A stretch of 64,000 bases of DNA from Leclercia sp. AS011. GTDB lineage: Bacteria; Pseudomonadota; Gammaproteobacteria; Enterobacterales; Enterobacteriaceae. The stretch's first letter is position 1; every line of letters begins with the position of its first letter. The position numbers and the translations under genes were made by a program. The stretch covers positions 1 through 64,000 of the forward strand of contig NZ_JBBCMA010000002.1 of NCBI RefSeq assembly GCF_037152535.1, in the 5' to 3' direction. Shown here one piece after another: positions 9,008-19,282 of this stretch. The notes beneath the pieces are model-generated. The model did not search any database and was not told the DNA's origin. It saw nothing but the letters and a program-made list of their open reading frames with translations.

Positions 9008-9649
9008 TTATGCCAGCTGAGGCGGCAGGCAGACGCCGATGCCGCCGATACCGCAGTAGCCGTACGGATTTTTGTGCAGGTACTGCTGGTGATCATCTTC
9101 CGCGTAGTAGAACGGCAGGGCGGTGGCGATCTCGGTGGTGACCTGACGATCGTCGTGAGCCTCGTGCATCGCCTGCTGGAAGCGCGCCAGGCTGTCCCGG
9201 GCCGCCGCGTCCTGTTCCGGGGTGAGCGGATAGATCCCCGAGCGATACTGGGTGCCGTGGTCATTGCCCTGGCGCATACCCTGCGCCGGATCGTGATTTT
9301 CCCAGAACACCTGCAGCAGCTGTTCGTAGCTGATGACGCTCGGGTCATAGACTACCCGTACCGCCTCGGCATGACCGGTCTGGCCGGAGCAGACTTCGCG
9401 GTAGGTGGGGTTAGGGGTATAACCGCCGGTGTAGCCCGCCGCGGTGCTGTAGACGCCCGGCAACGGCCAGAACAGGCGCTCCACGCCCCAGAAGCAGCCC
9501 ATGGCGAACAGGGCGATCTCCATCCCGTCGGGAACGTTGGTCATCGAGTGACCGTTCACGGCGTGCAGGGTGGCGACGGGCATAGGGGTGTTACGTCCCG
9601 GTAATGCGTCCGCCTGAGCAACCAGGTGCTTTTTATCGAATAAACTCAC
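9008..9649 (-). CDS. msrA: Peptide-methionine (S)-S-oxide reductase MsrA
   Basis: The 213-residue protein reduces the S epimer of methionine sulfoxide in proteins and as the free amino acid, using thioredoxin. The catalytic motif GCFWG is at about residues 51-55. Conserved [15 protein letters not shown] near the C-terminus carries the resolving cysteines. The initiator is GTG at 9649-9647 with CCGGAGGT upstream, giving the family N-terminus MSLFDKKHL. It is divergent from tamA. Confidence 0.96.
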   Translation of the reverse strand: MSLFDKKHLVAQADALPGRNTPMPVATLHAVNGHSMTNVPDGMEIALFAMGCFWGVERLFWPLPGVYSTAAGYTGGYTPNPTYREVCSGQTGHAEAVRVVYDPSVISYEQLLQVFWENHDPAQGMRQGNDHGTQYRSGIYPLTPEQDAAARDSLARFQQAMHEAHDDRQVTTEIATALPFYYAEDDHQQYLHKNPYGYCGIGGIGVCLPPQLA

Positions 9650-9873
9650 GGTGTGACCTCCGGACAGGTGATGTTTGGGTTAAGGTTGTCACGACGCGTT
9701 TAATTGAACACAATAAATGCGGTGAATGAGTCTAGATTTAATCATAAGAAATATTAGGGTGTTTAACCCTTTTTCAACCCGTGAATTGGGTTTTGGGCTT
9801 TATGCCGTGATCTGCTGCGGAGCGGCACTTCATCTGCCTCCAGGGGTGGAAACAAGGATATTCAGGAGAAAAC

Positions 9874-11607
9874 GTGCCAAAAATCCGCCAGTTATGTTTA
9901 GTCAGTTTCTTGCTGACAAGCGGAGTCGCCGATGCGGCGAATGTTCGTTTGCAGGTCGAGGGGTTATCTGGCGCGCTGCAAAAAAACGTACGCGCACAGC
10001 TCTCCACGATCCAGAGCGACGAAGTGACGCCAGACCGTCGCTTCCGTGCCCGTGTGGATGACGCCATCCGCGGCGGCTTAAAAGCGCTCGGCTATTACGA
10101 ACCCACCATCGACTTTGAGTTGCGTCCACCTCCGGCCAAAGGGCGGCAGGTGTTGATTGCCCGCGTCAAGCCGGGCGAGCCGGTGCTGATCGGCGGTACG
10201 GACGTGGTGCTGCGCGGCGGCGCGCGTACCGACCATGACTACCTCGATCTGCTGAATACGCGGCCGAAGAACGGCACCGTGCTCAATCACAGCGACTATG
10301 ACGGCTTCAAAAAAGATCTGACCAAAGTAGCGCTGCGCAAAGGCTACTTCGACAGCCAGTTCAATAAAAGCCAGCTCGGCATTTCCCTCGACCGACATCA
10401 GGCGTTCTGGGACATCGATTACGACAGCGGAGAGCGCTACCGCTTTGGTGACGTCACCTTCGAAGGCTCGCAAATCCGCGACGAGTACCTGCAGAACCTG
10501 ATCCCGTTTAAAGAGGGCGACTATTACCAGTCGAAAGATCTGGCCGAGCTCAACCGTCGCCTGTCGGCCACCGGCTGGTTTAACTCGGTGGTGGTGGCCC
10601 CGGAATTTGATAAAGCGCGCAAGACCAAAGTCCTGCCGCTGCACGGCGTGGTGTCGCCACGCACCGAGAACACCATTGAGACCGGGGTCGGCTACTCCAC
10701 CGACGTCGGCCCGCGGGTGAAAGCGACGTGGAAAAAGCCGTGGATGAACTCGTACGGCCACAGCCTGACCACCAACGCCAGTATCTCCGCGCCTGAACAG
10801 CAGCTCGATTTCAGCTATAAAATGCCGCTGCTGAAAAACCCGCTTGAGCAGTACTACCTGGTGCAGGGCGGCTTTAAGCGCACCGATCTGAACGATACCG
10901 AAGCGGACTCCACGACCCTCGCCGTATCGCGCTACTGGGACCTCTCCAGCGGCTGGCAGCGCGCCATTAACCTGCGCTGGAGCCTTGACCACTTTACCCA
11001 GGCTAACGTCACCAACACCACCATGCTGCTCTATCCGGGGGTGATGATCAGCCGGACCCGCTCCCGCGGCGGGCTGATGCCGACCTGGGGCGATTCCCAG
11101 CGCTACTCGGTGGACTACTCCAATACCGCCTGGGGCTCGGACGTTGATTTCGTGGTCGTGCAGGCGCAAAACGCCTGGATCCGCACGCTTTATGACCGGC
11201 ATCGCTTCGTGATGCGCGGCAATCTGGGCTGGATTGAAACCGGCGACTTCGAAAAAGTGCCGCCGGATCTGCGCTTCTTCGCCGGGGGCGATCGCAGCAT
11301 TCGTGGCTACAAATACAAATCCATCGCGCCAAAAGATGACGACGGCAAGCTGATCGGGGCCTCGAAGCTGGCTACCGGCTCGCTGGAGTATCAGTACAAC
11401 GTCACCGGAAAATGGTGGGGAGCGACCTTTATCGACAGCGGAGAAGCGGTGAGCGATATCCGCCGCAGCGACTTTAAAACCGGCGCGGGCGTCGGGGTGC
11501 GCTGGGAGTCACCGGTCGGGCCTATCAAGCTCGATTTCGCCGTGCCGGTGGGTGATAAAGACGAACACGGTTTACAGTTTTACATCGGTCTGGGGCCTGA
11601 ATTATGA
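9874..11607 (+). CDS. tamA: Outer-membrane translocation and assembly module protein TamA
   Basis: The 577-residue Omp85-family protein matches E. coli TamA in length. After a signal peptide (to about residue 21) come three POTRA domains (about 22-265), then a 16-strand beta-barrel ending in the bacterial surface antigen domain. The barrel contains the lid/interaction motif region (GGDRSIRGY, about residue 470) and ends [11 protein letters not shown]. With TamB it forms the TAM, involved in autotransporter assembly and in phospholipid transport between membranes. The start codon is GTG at 9874 after CAGGAGA. It overlaps tamB by four bases (ATGA), indicating translational coupling. Confidence 0.96.
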   Translation: MPKIRQLCLVSFLLTSGVADAANVRLQVEGLSGALQKNVRAQLSTIQSDEVTPDRRFRARVDDAIRGGLKALGYYEPTIDFELRPPPAKGRQVLIARVKPGEPVLIGGTDVVLRGGARTDHDYLDLLNTRPKNGTVLNHSDYDGFKKDLTKVALRKGYFDSQFNKSQLGISLDRHQAFWDIDYDSGERYRFGDVTFEGSQIRDEYLQNLIPFKEGDYYQSKDLAELNRRLSATGWFNSVVVAPEFDKARKTKVLPLHGVVSPRTENTIETGVGYSTDVGPRVKATWKKPWMNSYGHSLTTNASISAPEQQLDFSYKMPLLKNPLEQYYLVQGGFKRTDLNDTEADSTTLAVSRYWDLSSGWQRAINLRWSLDHFTQANVTNTTMLLYPGVMISRTRSRGGLMPTWGDSQRYSVDYSNTAWGSDVDFVVVQAQNAWIRTLYDRHRFVMRGNLGWIETGDFEKVPPDLRFFAGGDRSIRGYKYKSIAPKDDDGKLIGASKLATGSLEYQYNVTGKWWGATFIDSGEAVSDIRRSDFKTGAGVGVRWESPVGPIKLDFAVPVGDKDEHGLQFYIGLGPEL

Positions 11608-14600
11608 GTTTATGGAAGAAAATCAGCCTCGGCGTTGTGGTGTTTATCCTGCTGCTGCTGTCGGCGGTGGCCTTTCTGGTGGGCACCACCAGCGGGCTGC
11701 ATCTGCTGTTTAAGGCGGCGAACCGCTGGGTGCCGGGGCTGGAGATTGGCCAGGTCACCGGCGGCTGGCGCGACCTGCATCTGAAAAACGTCCGCTACGA
11801 CCAGCCGGGCGTGGCGGTTAACGCCGGGGATCTGCACCTGGCAGTGAAGCTCAGCTGTCTGCGCGACAGCAGCCTGTGCATCAACGATCTGTCGTTAAAA
11901 GATGTCTTCGTGACGATAGATTCGAAAAAAATGCCGGAATCGGCCCCGCCTGCCGAAGAGGAGAGCGGCCCGCTGGATCTCTCCACGCCATACCCGATTA
12001 CGCTCAGCCGGGTGGCGCTGAATAACGTCAACGTCAAAATCGACGACACCACCGTGTCGGTAATGGACTTCTCCTCCGGCCTGCGCTGGCAGGAGAAAAA
12101 CCTGACCCTGACTCCCACATCCCTGCAAGGGCTGCTGATTGCCCTGCCAAAAGTGGCGGACGTGGCGCAGGAAGAGATCGTCGAGCCAAAAATTCAGAAC
12201 CCGCAGCCGGAAGAGAAGCCGCTGGGGGAAACGCTGAAAGATCTCTTCTCTAAACCGGTCCTGCCGGAGATGACCGACGTGCATCTGCCGCTGAACCTCA
12301 ATATCGAAGAGTTTAAGGGCGAACAGCTGCGCCTGACCGGCGATACCGATCTGACGGTCTTCAACATGCTGCTGAAGGTGAGCAGTATCGACGGCAACAT
12401 GAAGCTCGACGCGCTGGATATCGACACCAACCAGGGGAGCGTCAACGCCACCGGTAATGCGCTGCTGCGGGATAACTGGCCGGTGGATATTACCCTCAAC
12501 AGCAGCCTGAACATCGACCCGATCAAGGGTGAGAAGGTGAAGCTGAAGGTCGGCGGCGCCCTGCGCGAGCAGCTGGAGTTTGGCGTGAACCTCTCTGGCC
12601 CGGTGGATCTGGTGCTGCGCGGCCAGACCCGGCTTGCCGAAGCGGGACTGCCGCTCAACCTGGAAGTGGTCAGCGAACAGCTCTACTGGCCATTTACCGG
12701 CGAGAAACAGTACCAGGCCGATGATGTGAAGCTGAAGCTCACCGGCAAAATGACCGACTACACCCTGTCGTTCCGCACCGACGTGAAAGGGGAGGGGCTG
12801 CCGCCTGCGGGCATTACGCTGGATGCGAAGGGCAACGAGCAGCAGATCAATCTCGATAAGCTGACGGTCGCCGCGCTGGAGGGCAAAACCGAGCTGACGG
12901 CGCTGCTCGACTGGCAGAAGGCGATCAGCTGGCGCGGAGAGCTGAAGCTCACCGGGATCAACACCGCCAAAGAGGTGCCGGACTGGCCATCGAAGCTCGA
13001 CGGGCTGATCAAAACCCGCGGCAGTCTGTACGGCGGCAGCTGGCAGATGGACATCCCGGAGTTGAAAATCACCGGCAACGTGAAGCAGAACAAGGTGGAC
13101 GTAAAAGGTTCACTGAAGGGGAACAGCTACCTGCAGTGGATCATCCCGGGCCTGCACGTGGCGCTGGGCCGCAATACTGCCGATATCAAGGGTGAGCTGG
13201 GGGTGAAAGATCTCGATCTGGATGCCACCATCGACGCGCCGAATCTTGATAACGCCCTGCCGGGGCTGGGCGGAACGGCGAAAGGGCTGGTGAAAGTGCG
13301 CGGCACGGTCGAGGCCCCGCAGCTGCTGGCCGATATCACCGCCAACGGCCTGCGCTGGCAGGAGCTCTCCATCGCCCGCGTGCGGGTCGATGGCGACGTC
13401 AAATCCACCGATCAGATCGCCGGGCACCTCAACCTGCGCGTGGATCGTATTTCCCAGCCGGGCGTGAACCTTAGTCAGGTGACGCTGGAGGCCAAAGGTA
13501 GCGAGAAGCAGCACGATCTCCAGCTGCGCGTCCAGGGCGAGCCGGTCTCCGGCCAGCTGCACCTGGCGGGCAGTTTTGACCGCGAAGCGATGCGCTGGAA
13601 GGGCACTCTGGATAACACCCGCTTCGCCACCCCGGTGGGGCCGTGGTCGTTAACCCGCTCCATTGCGCTGGATTACCGCAACGCGGAGCAGAAGATCAGC
13701 ATCGGGCCGCACTGCTGGACCAACCCGAATGCCGAGCTGTGCGTGCCGCAGACCGTGGATGCGGGAGCCGAAGGCCGGGCGGTGGTGAACCTCAACCGTT
13801 TCGACCTGGCGATGCTCAAGCCGTTTATGCCGGATACCACCCAGGCCAGCGGCGTGTTCAGCGGCAAAGCGGATGTCGCCTGGGATGCCACCAAACCGGG
13901 GCTGCCGCAGGGCAACGTCACGCTCTCCGGGCGTAACGTGAAGGTCACGCAGGTGGTGAACGACGCGCCGCTGCCGCTGGCCTTCACCACCCTGAACCTC
14001 ACCGCCGATCTGCACAACAACCGCGCCGAGCTGGGCTGGCTGATCCGCCTCGCGAATAACGGACAGTTTGACGGCCAGATCCAGGTGACCGATCCGCAGG
14101 GGCAGCGCAACCTAGGCGGCAACGTCAATATCCGCAATCTCAACCTGGCGATGGCGAACGCCATTTTCTCCCGGGGCGAGAAGGCGGCGGGGATGCTGAA
14201 TGCTAACCTGCGGCTGGCCGGCAACGCGCAAAGCCCGCAGCTGTTTGGTCAGATGCAGCTCAACGGGGTGGATATCGACGGCAACTTTATGCCGTTCGAT
14301 ATGCAGCCGAGCCAGCTGGCGATGAACTTCAACGGCATGAGCTCGACCCTGACCGGAACCGTGCGTACCCAGCAGGGGCAGATCAACCTCAGCGGGGATG
14401 CCGACTGGAGCCAGATCGATAACTGGCGTGCGCGGGTGGCGGCCAAGGGCAGCAAGGTGCGCATCACGGTGCCGCCGATGGTGCGCCTGGACGTCTCGCC
14501 GGACGTGGTCTTTGAGGCCACGCCGCAGCTGTTTACGCTCGACGGTCGGGTGGATGTGCCCTGGGCACGTATTGTGGTCCATGACCTGCCGGAGAGCGCG

Positions 14601-15380
14601 GTGGGCGTCTCCAGCGATGAGGTGATGCTCGACAAAAATCTGCAGCCGGAAGAGACAAAGCGGGCCTCTATCCCGATCAACAGCAACCTGATCGTGCACG
14701 TGGGCAACAACGTGCGGCTGGACGCCTTTGGCCTGAAGGCGAGGCTGACCGGCGATCTGAAGGTCGCACAGGATAAACAGGGGCTGGGCCTGAACGGACA
14801 GATCACCATTCCGGAAGGGCGCTTCCACGCCTACGGCCAGGATCTGATTGTGCGTAAAGGCGAGCTGTTGTTCTCCGGTCCGCCGGATCAGCCGCTGCTG
14901 AACATCGAAGCGATCCGTAACCCTGAAGCCACCGAGAATGACGTGATCGCCGGGGTACGCGTGACCGGTACCGCTGACGAACCGAAAGCGGAAATATTCT
15001 CCGATCCGGCAATGTCCCAGCAGGAAGCGCTCTCATACCTGCTGCGCGGGCAAGGTCTGGACAGCAATCAGAGCGACAGTGCGGCGATGACCTCAATGTT
15101 AGTCGGCCTGGGGGTTGCACAAAGTGGTCAGGTTGTGGGTAAAATCGGGGAGACGTTTGGCGTAAGCAATCTGGCGCTGGACACCCAGGGGGTCGGTGAC
15201 TCTTCTCAGGTGGTGGTCAGCGGCTATGTACTGCCGGGTCTGCAGGTGAAATATGGCGTGGGGATCTTTGACTCGCTGGCGACACTCACGTTACGCTATC
15301 GCCTGATGCCTAAGCTATATCTGGAAGCGGTGTCTGGCGTAGACCAGGCTCTCGATTTGCTCTATCAGTTTGAGTTTTAG
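11604..15380 (+). CDS. tamB: Inner-membrane-anchored TAM component TamB (AsmA/DUF490 superfamily)
   Basis: The 1258-residue protein has one N-terminal membrane anchor (about residues 7-27). A long beta-rich periplasmic body of repeats typical of AsmA-like bridge proteins follows, and the C-terminus holds the conserved TamB domain (about 920-1258, ending LLYQFEF). TamB spans the periplasm to TamA. It is implicated, redundantly with YhdP and YdbH, in moving phospholipids to the outer membrane. The ATG overlaps the tamA stop, and ytfP follows after 2 bp, forming one operon. Confidence 0.96.
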   Translation: MSLWKKISLGVVVFILLLLSAVAFLVGTTSGLHLLFKAANRWVPGLEIGQVTGGWRDLHLKNVRYDQPGVAVNAGDLHLAVKLSCLRDSSLCINDLSLKDVFVTIDSKKMPESAPPAEEESGPLDLSTPYPITLSRVALNNVNVKIDDTTVSVMDFSSGLRWQEKNLTLTPTSLQGLLIALPKVADVAQEEIVEPKIQNPQPEEKPLGETLKDLFSKPVLPEMTDVHLPLNLNIEEFKGEQLRLTGDTDLTVFNMLLKVSSIDGNMKLDALDIDTNQGSVNATGNALLRDNWPVDITLNSSLNIDPIKGEKVKLKVGGALREQLEFGVNLSGPVDLVLRGQTRLAEAGLPLNLEVVSEQLYWPFTGEKQYQADDVKLKLTGKMTDYTLSFRTDVKGEGLPPAGITLDAKGNEQQINLDKLTVAALEGKTELTALLDWQKAISWRGELKLTGINTAKEVPDWPSKLDGLIKTRGSLYGGSWQMDIPELKITGNVKQNKVDVKGSLKGNSYLQWIIPGLHVALGRNTADIKGELGVKDLDLDATIDAPNLDNALPGLGGTAKGLVKVRGTVEAPQLLADITANGLRWQELSIARVRVDGDVKSTDQIAGHLNLRVDRISQPGVNLSQVTLEAKGSEKQHDLQLRVQGEPVSGQLHLAGSFDREAMRWKGTLDNTRFATPVGPWSLTRSIALDYRNAEQKISIGPHCWTNPNAELCVPQTVDAGAEGRAVVNLNRFDLAMLKPFMPDTTQASGVFSGKADVAWDATKPGLPQGNVTLSGRNVKVTQVVNDAPLPLAFTTLNLTADLHNNRAELGWLIRLANNGQFDGQIQVTDPQGQRNLGGNVNIRNLNLAMANAIFSRGEKAAGMLNANLRLAGNAQSPQLFGQMQLNGVDIDGNFMPFDMQPSQLAMNFNGMSSTLTGTVRTQQGQINLSGDADWSQIDNWRARVAAKGSKVRITVPPMVRLDVSPDVVFEATPQLFTLDGRVDVPWARIVVHDLPESAVGVSSDEVMLDKNLQPEETKRASIPINSNLIVHVGNNVRLDAFGLKARLTGDLKVAQDKQGLGLNGQITIPEGRFHAYGQDLIVRKGELLFSGPPDQPLLNIEAIRNPEATENDVIAGVRVTGTADEPKAEIFSDPAMSQQEALSYLLRGQGLDSNQSDSAAMTSMLVGLGVAQSGQVVGKIGETFGVSNLALDTQGVGDSSQVVVSGYVLPGLQVKYGVGIFDSLATLTLRYRLMPKLYLEAVSGVDQALDLLYQFEF

Positions 15381-15382
15381 CA

Positions 15383-15727
15383 ATGCGAATATTTGTTTAC
15401 GGCAGTTTACGAACCAAGCAAGGCAACAGCCACTGGATGACCAACGCCCAGTTGCTCGGGGATTACAGCATCGAGAACTACCAGCTGTACAGCCTGGGTC
15501 ACTACCCAGGCGCGGTTCCGGGGAACGGCGCAGTACAGGGTGAGGTGTATCGTATTGATAATGCCACCCTGGCCGAACTTGATGCCTTGCGCACCAAAGG
15601 CGGGGAGTACGCTCGCCAGTTGATCCAGACACCTTACGGCAGTGCATGGATGTACGTGTACCAACGTTCGGTCGAGGGTCTGACGCTGATTGAAAGCGGT
15701 AACTGGTTAGACAGAGACCAGTACTGA
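15383..15727 (+). CDS. ytfP: Gamma-glutamylcyclotransferase-fold protein YtfP
   Basis: The 114-residue protein belongs to the GGCT-like family, with the N-terminal substrate-loop motif VYGSLR at residues 5-10 and the conserved acidic residue in a GGEYAR context. The enzymatic substrate is not established. It is the third gene of the tamA-tamB-ytfP operon, 2 bp after tamB, and a strong terminator follows. Confidence 0.93.
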   Translation: MRIFVYGSLRTKQGNSHWMTNAQLLGDYSIENYQLYSLGHYPGAVPGNGAVQGEVYRIDNATLAELDALRTKGGEYARQLIQTPYGSAWMYVYQRSVEGLTLIESGNWLDRDQY

Positions 15728-15731
15728 GATA

Positions 15732-15764
15732 AACAACGCCACCTTCGGGTGGCGTTGTTTTTTT
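15732..15764 (+). terminator. Intrinsic terminator of tamA-tamB-ytfP
   Basis: AACAACGCCACC and GGTGGCGTTGTT form a 12-bp stem capped by a TTCG tetraloop (15744-15747), followed by a T-run to 15764. This is a strong rho-independent terminator. Confidence 0.95.
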
Positions 15765-15784
15765 GACATCAACGGAAGGTTTTG

Positions 15785-15815
15785 TAGGCCGGGTAAGGCG
15801 TAGCCGCCACCCGGC
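15785..15815. repeat. REP palindrome
   Basis: GTAGGCCGGGTAAGGC and GTAGCCGCCACCCGGC show REP symmetry between the convergent ytfP and ppa terminators. Confidence 0.8.
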
Positions 15816-15831
15816 AACTGGCCATACAGAC

Positions 15832-15858
15832 AAAAAAAAGCCCCGACGAATCGGGGCT
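15832..15858 (-). terminator. Intrinsic terminator of ppa
   Basis: AGCCCCGA and TCGGGGCT form an 8-bp stem with a CGAA loop. The adjoining A-run at 15832-15839 gives a U-tract on the minus strand, immediately after the ppa stop codon. Confidence 0.92.
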
Positions 15859-15874
15859 CTTAACGCAGAAAGAA

Positions 15875-16402
15875 TTACTTCTTAGCGCGTTCGAAGGAGG
15901 CAATGATTTCAGCTTTCGCCGCTTCTGCATTGTCCCAGCCGTCAACTTTCACCCATTTGCCTTTCTCGAGATCTTTGTAGTGCTCGAAGAAGTGAGTGAT
16001 CTGCGCTTTCAGCAGCTCTGGCAGGTCGTTCACATCTTTGATGTGATCGTACTCTTTGCTCAGTTTGGTGTGCGGTACCGCAACCAGTTTCGCATCTTCA
16101 CCGGATTCGTCGGTCATTTTCAGCACGCCAACTGGACGGCAGCGAATAACGGAGCCTGGCTCCAGCGGATATGGCGTTGGGACCAGCACGTCAACCGGGT
16201 CACCGTCCAGAGACAGGGTGTGGTTGATGTAACCGTAGTTGCACGGATAGAACATCGCGGTAGACATGAAACGGTCGACGAACAGCGCGCCGCTCTCTTT
16301 GTCCACTTCGTATTTGATAGGATCAGCGTTCGCCGGGATTTCGATAACTACGTAGATGTCTTCCGGCAGTTCTTTACCCGCTGGGACGTTGAGTAAGCTC
16401 AT
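15875..16402 (-). CDS. ppa: Inorganic pyrophosphatase
   Basis: The 175-residue family I pyrophosphatase hydrolyses pyrophosphate to phosphate in the cytosol, driving biosynthetic reactions. Active-site motifs are visible: [12 protein letters not shown], and DGDPVDVLV (about residues 66-74) with its metal-binding aspartates. It is one residue shorter at the C-terminus than E. coli Ppa. The chpSB toxin-antitoxin pair found upstream of ppa in E. coli is absent here. It is divergent from ytfQ. Confidence 0.97.
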   Translation of the reverse strand: MSLLNVPAGKELPEDIYVVIEIPANADPIKYEVDKESGALFVDRFMSTAMFYPCNYGYINHTLSLDGDPVDVLVPTPYPLEPGSVIRCRPVGVLKMTDESGEDAKLVAVPHTKLSKEYDHIKDVNDLPELLKAQITHFFEHYKDLEKGKWVKVDGWDNAEAAKAEIIASFERAKK

Positions 16403-16711
16403 GTCTGTGTCCTTTAAAATGATTGGTAATCAAGTGGCGAGTATTATAGCCAACTGACGCTGAATGTCTTCGCCTGTTTTCGCCATTTCCTTCTCCCGCA
16501 CGCCACTATCAGCCCATTCTCATGACAAGATAATCCATAAACTCAGCCGCATTTTTAATGGCTCAATGAAAGCGATTACAAACTTGTGATTAACGTTTTA
16601 TTCACTTCTCTGAAGTGTGATGTAACACACTCCGTTACATCTCGCATTGTCTATAGTTTGTCCGCAGAACACCTTTTACCCAACAATAAACTACCCTACG
16701 AGGACGTTCTT
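16403..16711 (+). promoter_or_regulatory. Divergent ppa/ytfQ control region with candidate GalR/LacI-type operator
   Basis: There is no gene in these 309 bases. ATGAAAGCGATTACAA at 16566-16581 matches the GalR/GalS operator pattern (GTGKAANCGNTTNCAC) at 10 of 13 fixed positions. A second symmetric element has AGTGTG at 16614-16619 and CACACT at 16626-16631. Both lie upstream of ytfQ, fitting galactose-linked control of galactofuranose uptake. The ytfQ ribosome-binding site is ACGAGG, about 12 bases before the ATG. Confidence 0.45.
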
Positions 16712-17668
16712 ATGTGGAAGCGCTTACTTCTTGTCACAGCAGTTTCAGCAGCCATGTCGTCTATGGCAATGGCCGCCCCATTAACCGTAGGATTCGCACA
16801 AGTCGGCTCAGAATCAGGCTGGCGAGCGGCTGAAACCAACGTCGCGAAAAGCGAGGCCGAAAAGCGCGGTATCACGCTGAAAATCGCCGACGGTCAGCAG
16901 AAACAGGAAAACCAGATCAAAGCGGTGCGCTCTTTCATCGCCCAGGGCGTTGACGCCATCTTCATTGCACCGGTCGTGGCAACAGGCTGGGAGCCGGTTC
17001 TGAAAGAAGCCAAAGATGCCGAAATTCCGGTCTTCCTGCTCGATCGTTCCATCGATGTAAAAGACAAATCTCTCTATATGACGACCGTCACCGCCGACAA
17101 CGTACTGGAAGGTAAATTGATCGGTGAGTGGCTGGTGAAACAGGTGGATGGCAAACCCTGTAACGTGGTTGAGCTGCAGGGCACCGTCGGGGCCAGCGTG
17201 GCCATTGACCGTAAGAAAGGCTTTGCTGATGCCATCTCTAAAGCGTCAAACATCAAAATTATCCGCTCTCAGTCCGGCGACTTCACCCGCAGTAAAGGGA
17301 AAGAGGTTATGGAGAGCTTCATCAAAGCCGAGAACAACGGCAAAAACATCTGCATGGTTTACGCCCACAACGATGACATGGTAATCGGCGCCATTCAGGC
17401 CATCAAAGAAGCAGGTCTGAAACCGGGCACCGATATCCTGACCGGCTCCATCGACGGCGTGCCGGATATCTATAAGGCGATGATCGACAAAGAGGCCAAC
17501 GCCAGCGTTGAGCTGACGCCAAACATGGCGGGCCCAGCCTTCGACGCGCTGGAAAAATTCAAGAAAGACGGCACCATGCCGGAGAAAGTCACCATCACCA
17601 AATCCACCCTTTACCTGCCTGATACCGCGAAAGAAGAGTTAGAGAAGAAGAAAAATATGGGCTACTGA
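16712..17668 (+). CDS. ytfQ: Galactofuranose ABC transporter, periplasmic binding protein YtfQ
   Basis: The 318-residue type I periplasmic binding protein matches E. coli YtfQ in length. It has a signal peptide (MWKRLLLVTAVSAAMSSMAMA) and a ribose-binding-protein fold. The E. coli protein binds galactofuranose and, more weakly, galactopyranose. The ATG at 16712 gives the conserved signal peptide; the open frame runs 42 codons further upstream through promoter sequence. It heads ytfQ-ytfR-ytfT-yjfF, although a hairpin and REP separate it from ytfR. Confidence 0.96.
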   Translation: MWKRLLLVTAVSAAMSSMAMAAPLTVGFAQVGSESGWRAAETNVAKSEAEKRGITLKIADGQQKQENQIKAVRSFIAQGVDAIFIAPVVATGWEPVLKEAKDAEIPVFLLDRSIDVKDKSLYMTTVTADNVLEGKLIGEWLVKQVDGKPCNVVELQGTVGASVAIDRKKGFADAISKASNIKIIRSQSGDFTRSKGKEVMESFIKAENNGKNICMVYAHNDDMVIGAIQAIKEAGLKPGTDILTGSIDGVPDIYKAMIDKEANASVELTPNMAGPAFDALEKFKKDGTMPEKVTITKSTLYLPDTAKEELEKKKNMGY

Positions 17669-17675
17669 TCCCTTT

Positions 17676-17745
17676 TTCCTCTCCCTCCGGGAGAGGGTAG
17701 GGTGAGGGGAATTGCCGGGCGGCGCTGCGCTTGCCCGGCCTACGG
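17676..17745. repeat. BoxC-like hairpin followed by a REP element between ytfQ and ytfR
   Basis: CCTCTCCC-TCC-GGGAGAGG followed by GTAGGGTGAGGGG resembles the boxC repeat family, and it continues into a REP palindrome (GCCGGGCGGCGCTGC with GCTTGCCCGGCC). It lies inside the transporter operon after the binding-protein gene. Such hairpins often protect the upstream mRNA, giving more binding protein than permease. Confidence 0.65.
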
Positions 17746-17766
17746 GTTGTGCCGGGGGACGACATT

Positions 17767-19269
17767 ATGACCACAGACCAACACCAGGAAATCCTCCGCA
17801 CAGAAGGATTGAGTAAGTACTTTCCCGGCGTAAAAGCGCTGGATAACGTCGATTTCAGCCTGCGTCGCGGCGAGATCATGGCCCTGCTGGGGGAGAACGG
17901 CGCCGGGAAATCCACGCTAATCAAAGCCCTGACCGGCGTCTATCACGCCGATCGCGGCACCATCTGGCTGGAAGGCCAGGCCATTTCGCCAAAAAATACC
18001 GCCCATGCCCAGCAGTTGGGGATCGGGACCGTCTATCAGGAAGTGAACCTGCTGCCGAACATGTCGGTGGCCGATAATTTGTTTATCGGTCGTGAGCCCA
18101 GGCGCTTTGGCTTTTTGCGCCGCAAGGAGATGGAGGCCCGCGCCACCCGGCTGATGGAGTCCTACGGCTTCTCCCTCGACGTGCGCGAACCGCTGAACCG
18201 TTTTTCCGTGGCGATGCAGCAGATCGTCGCTATCTGCCGCGCCATCGACCTCTCCGCCAAAGTGCTGATCCTCGACGAACCCACCGCCAGCCTGGATACC
18301 CAGGAGGTGGAGATGCTCTTCACCCTGATGCGCCAGCTGCGCGATCAGGGGGTGAGCCTGATTTTCGTCACCCACTTCCTCGATCAGGTCTATGCCGTTA
18401 GCGACCGCATTACCGTCCTCCGTAACGGCAGCTTTGTCGGCTGCCGCAATACCCGCGAGTTGCCGCAAATCGAGCTGGTCAAAATGATGCTGGGCCGCGA
18501 GCTGGAGACCAACGCCCTGCAACGTGCGGGCCGCACCCTGCTCAGCGAGAAACCCATTGCAGCATTCAAGGATTACGGCAGGAAGGGCACCATTGCCCCC
18601 TTTAACCTTGAAGTACGTCCCGGCGAGATTGTTGGTCTGGCGGGGCTGTTAGGCTCCGGCCGTACCGAAACCGCCGAGGTGATCTTCGGCATCAAGCCGG
18701 CCGATACCGGCAGCGCCCTGATCAAAGGCAAACCCCAGGCGCTGCGCTCTCCGCATCAGGCCTCCAGCCTTGGGATTGGCTTCTGCCCGGAAGACAGGAA
18801 AACCGACGGGATTATTGCCGCGGCCTCGGTGCGCGAAAACATCATTCTGGCCCTGCAGGCCCAGCGCGGCTGGCTGCGGCCTATTCCGCGTAAAGAGCAG
18901 AACGCCATTGCCGAACGCTTTATTCGCCAGTTGGGGATCCGCACCCCAAGCGCGGAACAGCCGATCGAGTTTCTCTCCGGTGGCAACCAGCAGAAGGTGC
19001 TGCTGTCGCGCTGGCTGCTGACCAAACCGCAGTTCCTGATCCTCGACGAGCCGACGCGTGGTATCGACGTGGGGGCGCACGCGGAGATCATCCGCCTGAT
19101 CGAAACCCTCTGCGCCGACGGCCTGGCGCTGCTGGTTATCTCCTCGGAGCTGGAGGAGCTGGTGGGCTATGCGGATCGCGTGATCATCATGCGCGACCGA
19201 CAGCAGGTGGCCGAGATCCCGCTGGATGCCCTCTCCGTTCCGGCAATTATGAACGCCATTGCGGCATAA
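17767..19269 (+). CDS. ytfR: Galactofuranose ABC transporter ATPase YtfR
   Basis: The 500-residue sugar ABC ATPase has two nucleotide-binding domains. The first has a Walker A GENGAGKST (about residue 41) and Walker B VLILDEPTASLD. The second has a degenerate Walker A (GLLGSGRTE), the signature LSGGNQQK and Walker B FLILDEPTRGID. The first domain has FSVAMQQI in place of a canonical LSGGQ signature, as is usual for carbohydrate importers of this type. I chose the ATG at 17767 because it gives MTTDQHQEIL, matching E. coli; an in-frame start 12 codons upstream is not conserved. Confidence 0.95.
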   Translation: MTTDQHQEILRTEGLSKYFPGVKALDNVDFSLRRGEIMALLGENGAGKSTLIKALTGVYHADRGTIWLEGQAISPKNTAHAQQLGIGTVYQEVNLLPNMSVADNLFIGREPRRFGFLRRKEMEARATRLMESYGFSLDVREPLNRFSVAMQQIVAICRAIDLSAKVLILDEPTASLDTQEVEMLFTLMRQLRDQGVSLIFVTHFLDQVYAVSDRITVLRNGSFVGCRNTRELPQIELVKMMLGRELETNALQRAGRTLLSEKPIAAFKDYGRKGTIAPFNLEVRPGEIVGLAGLLGSGRTETAEVIFGIKPADTGSALIKGKPQALRSPHQASSLGIGFCPEDRKTDGIIAAASVRENIILALQAQRGWLRPIPRKEQNAIAERFIRQLGIRTPSAEQPIEFLSGGNQQKVLLSRWLLTKPQFLILDEPTRGIDVGAHAEIIRLIETLCADGLALLVISSELEELVGYADRVIIMRDRQQVAEIPLDALSVPAIMNAIAA

Positions 19270-19282
19270 GGAGTACATCGTG

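Noticed and set aside
15728..15874. chpSB toxin-antitoxin genes, expected between ytfP and ppa from the E. coli order.
   Set aside because: Only the two terminators and one REP lie there; no coding remnant could be seen.
16586..16711. 42-codon N-terminal extension of ytfQ.
   Set aside because: It would place the signal peptide internally and runs through promoter and operator sequence. The ATG at 16712 has the correct signal peptide and ribosome-binding site.
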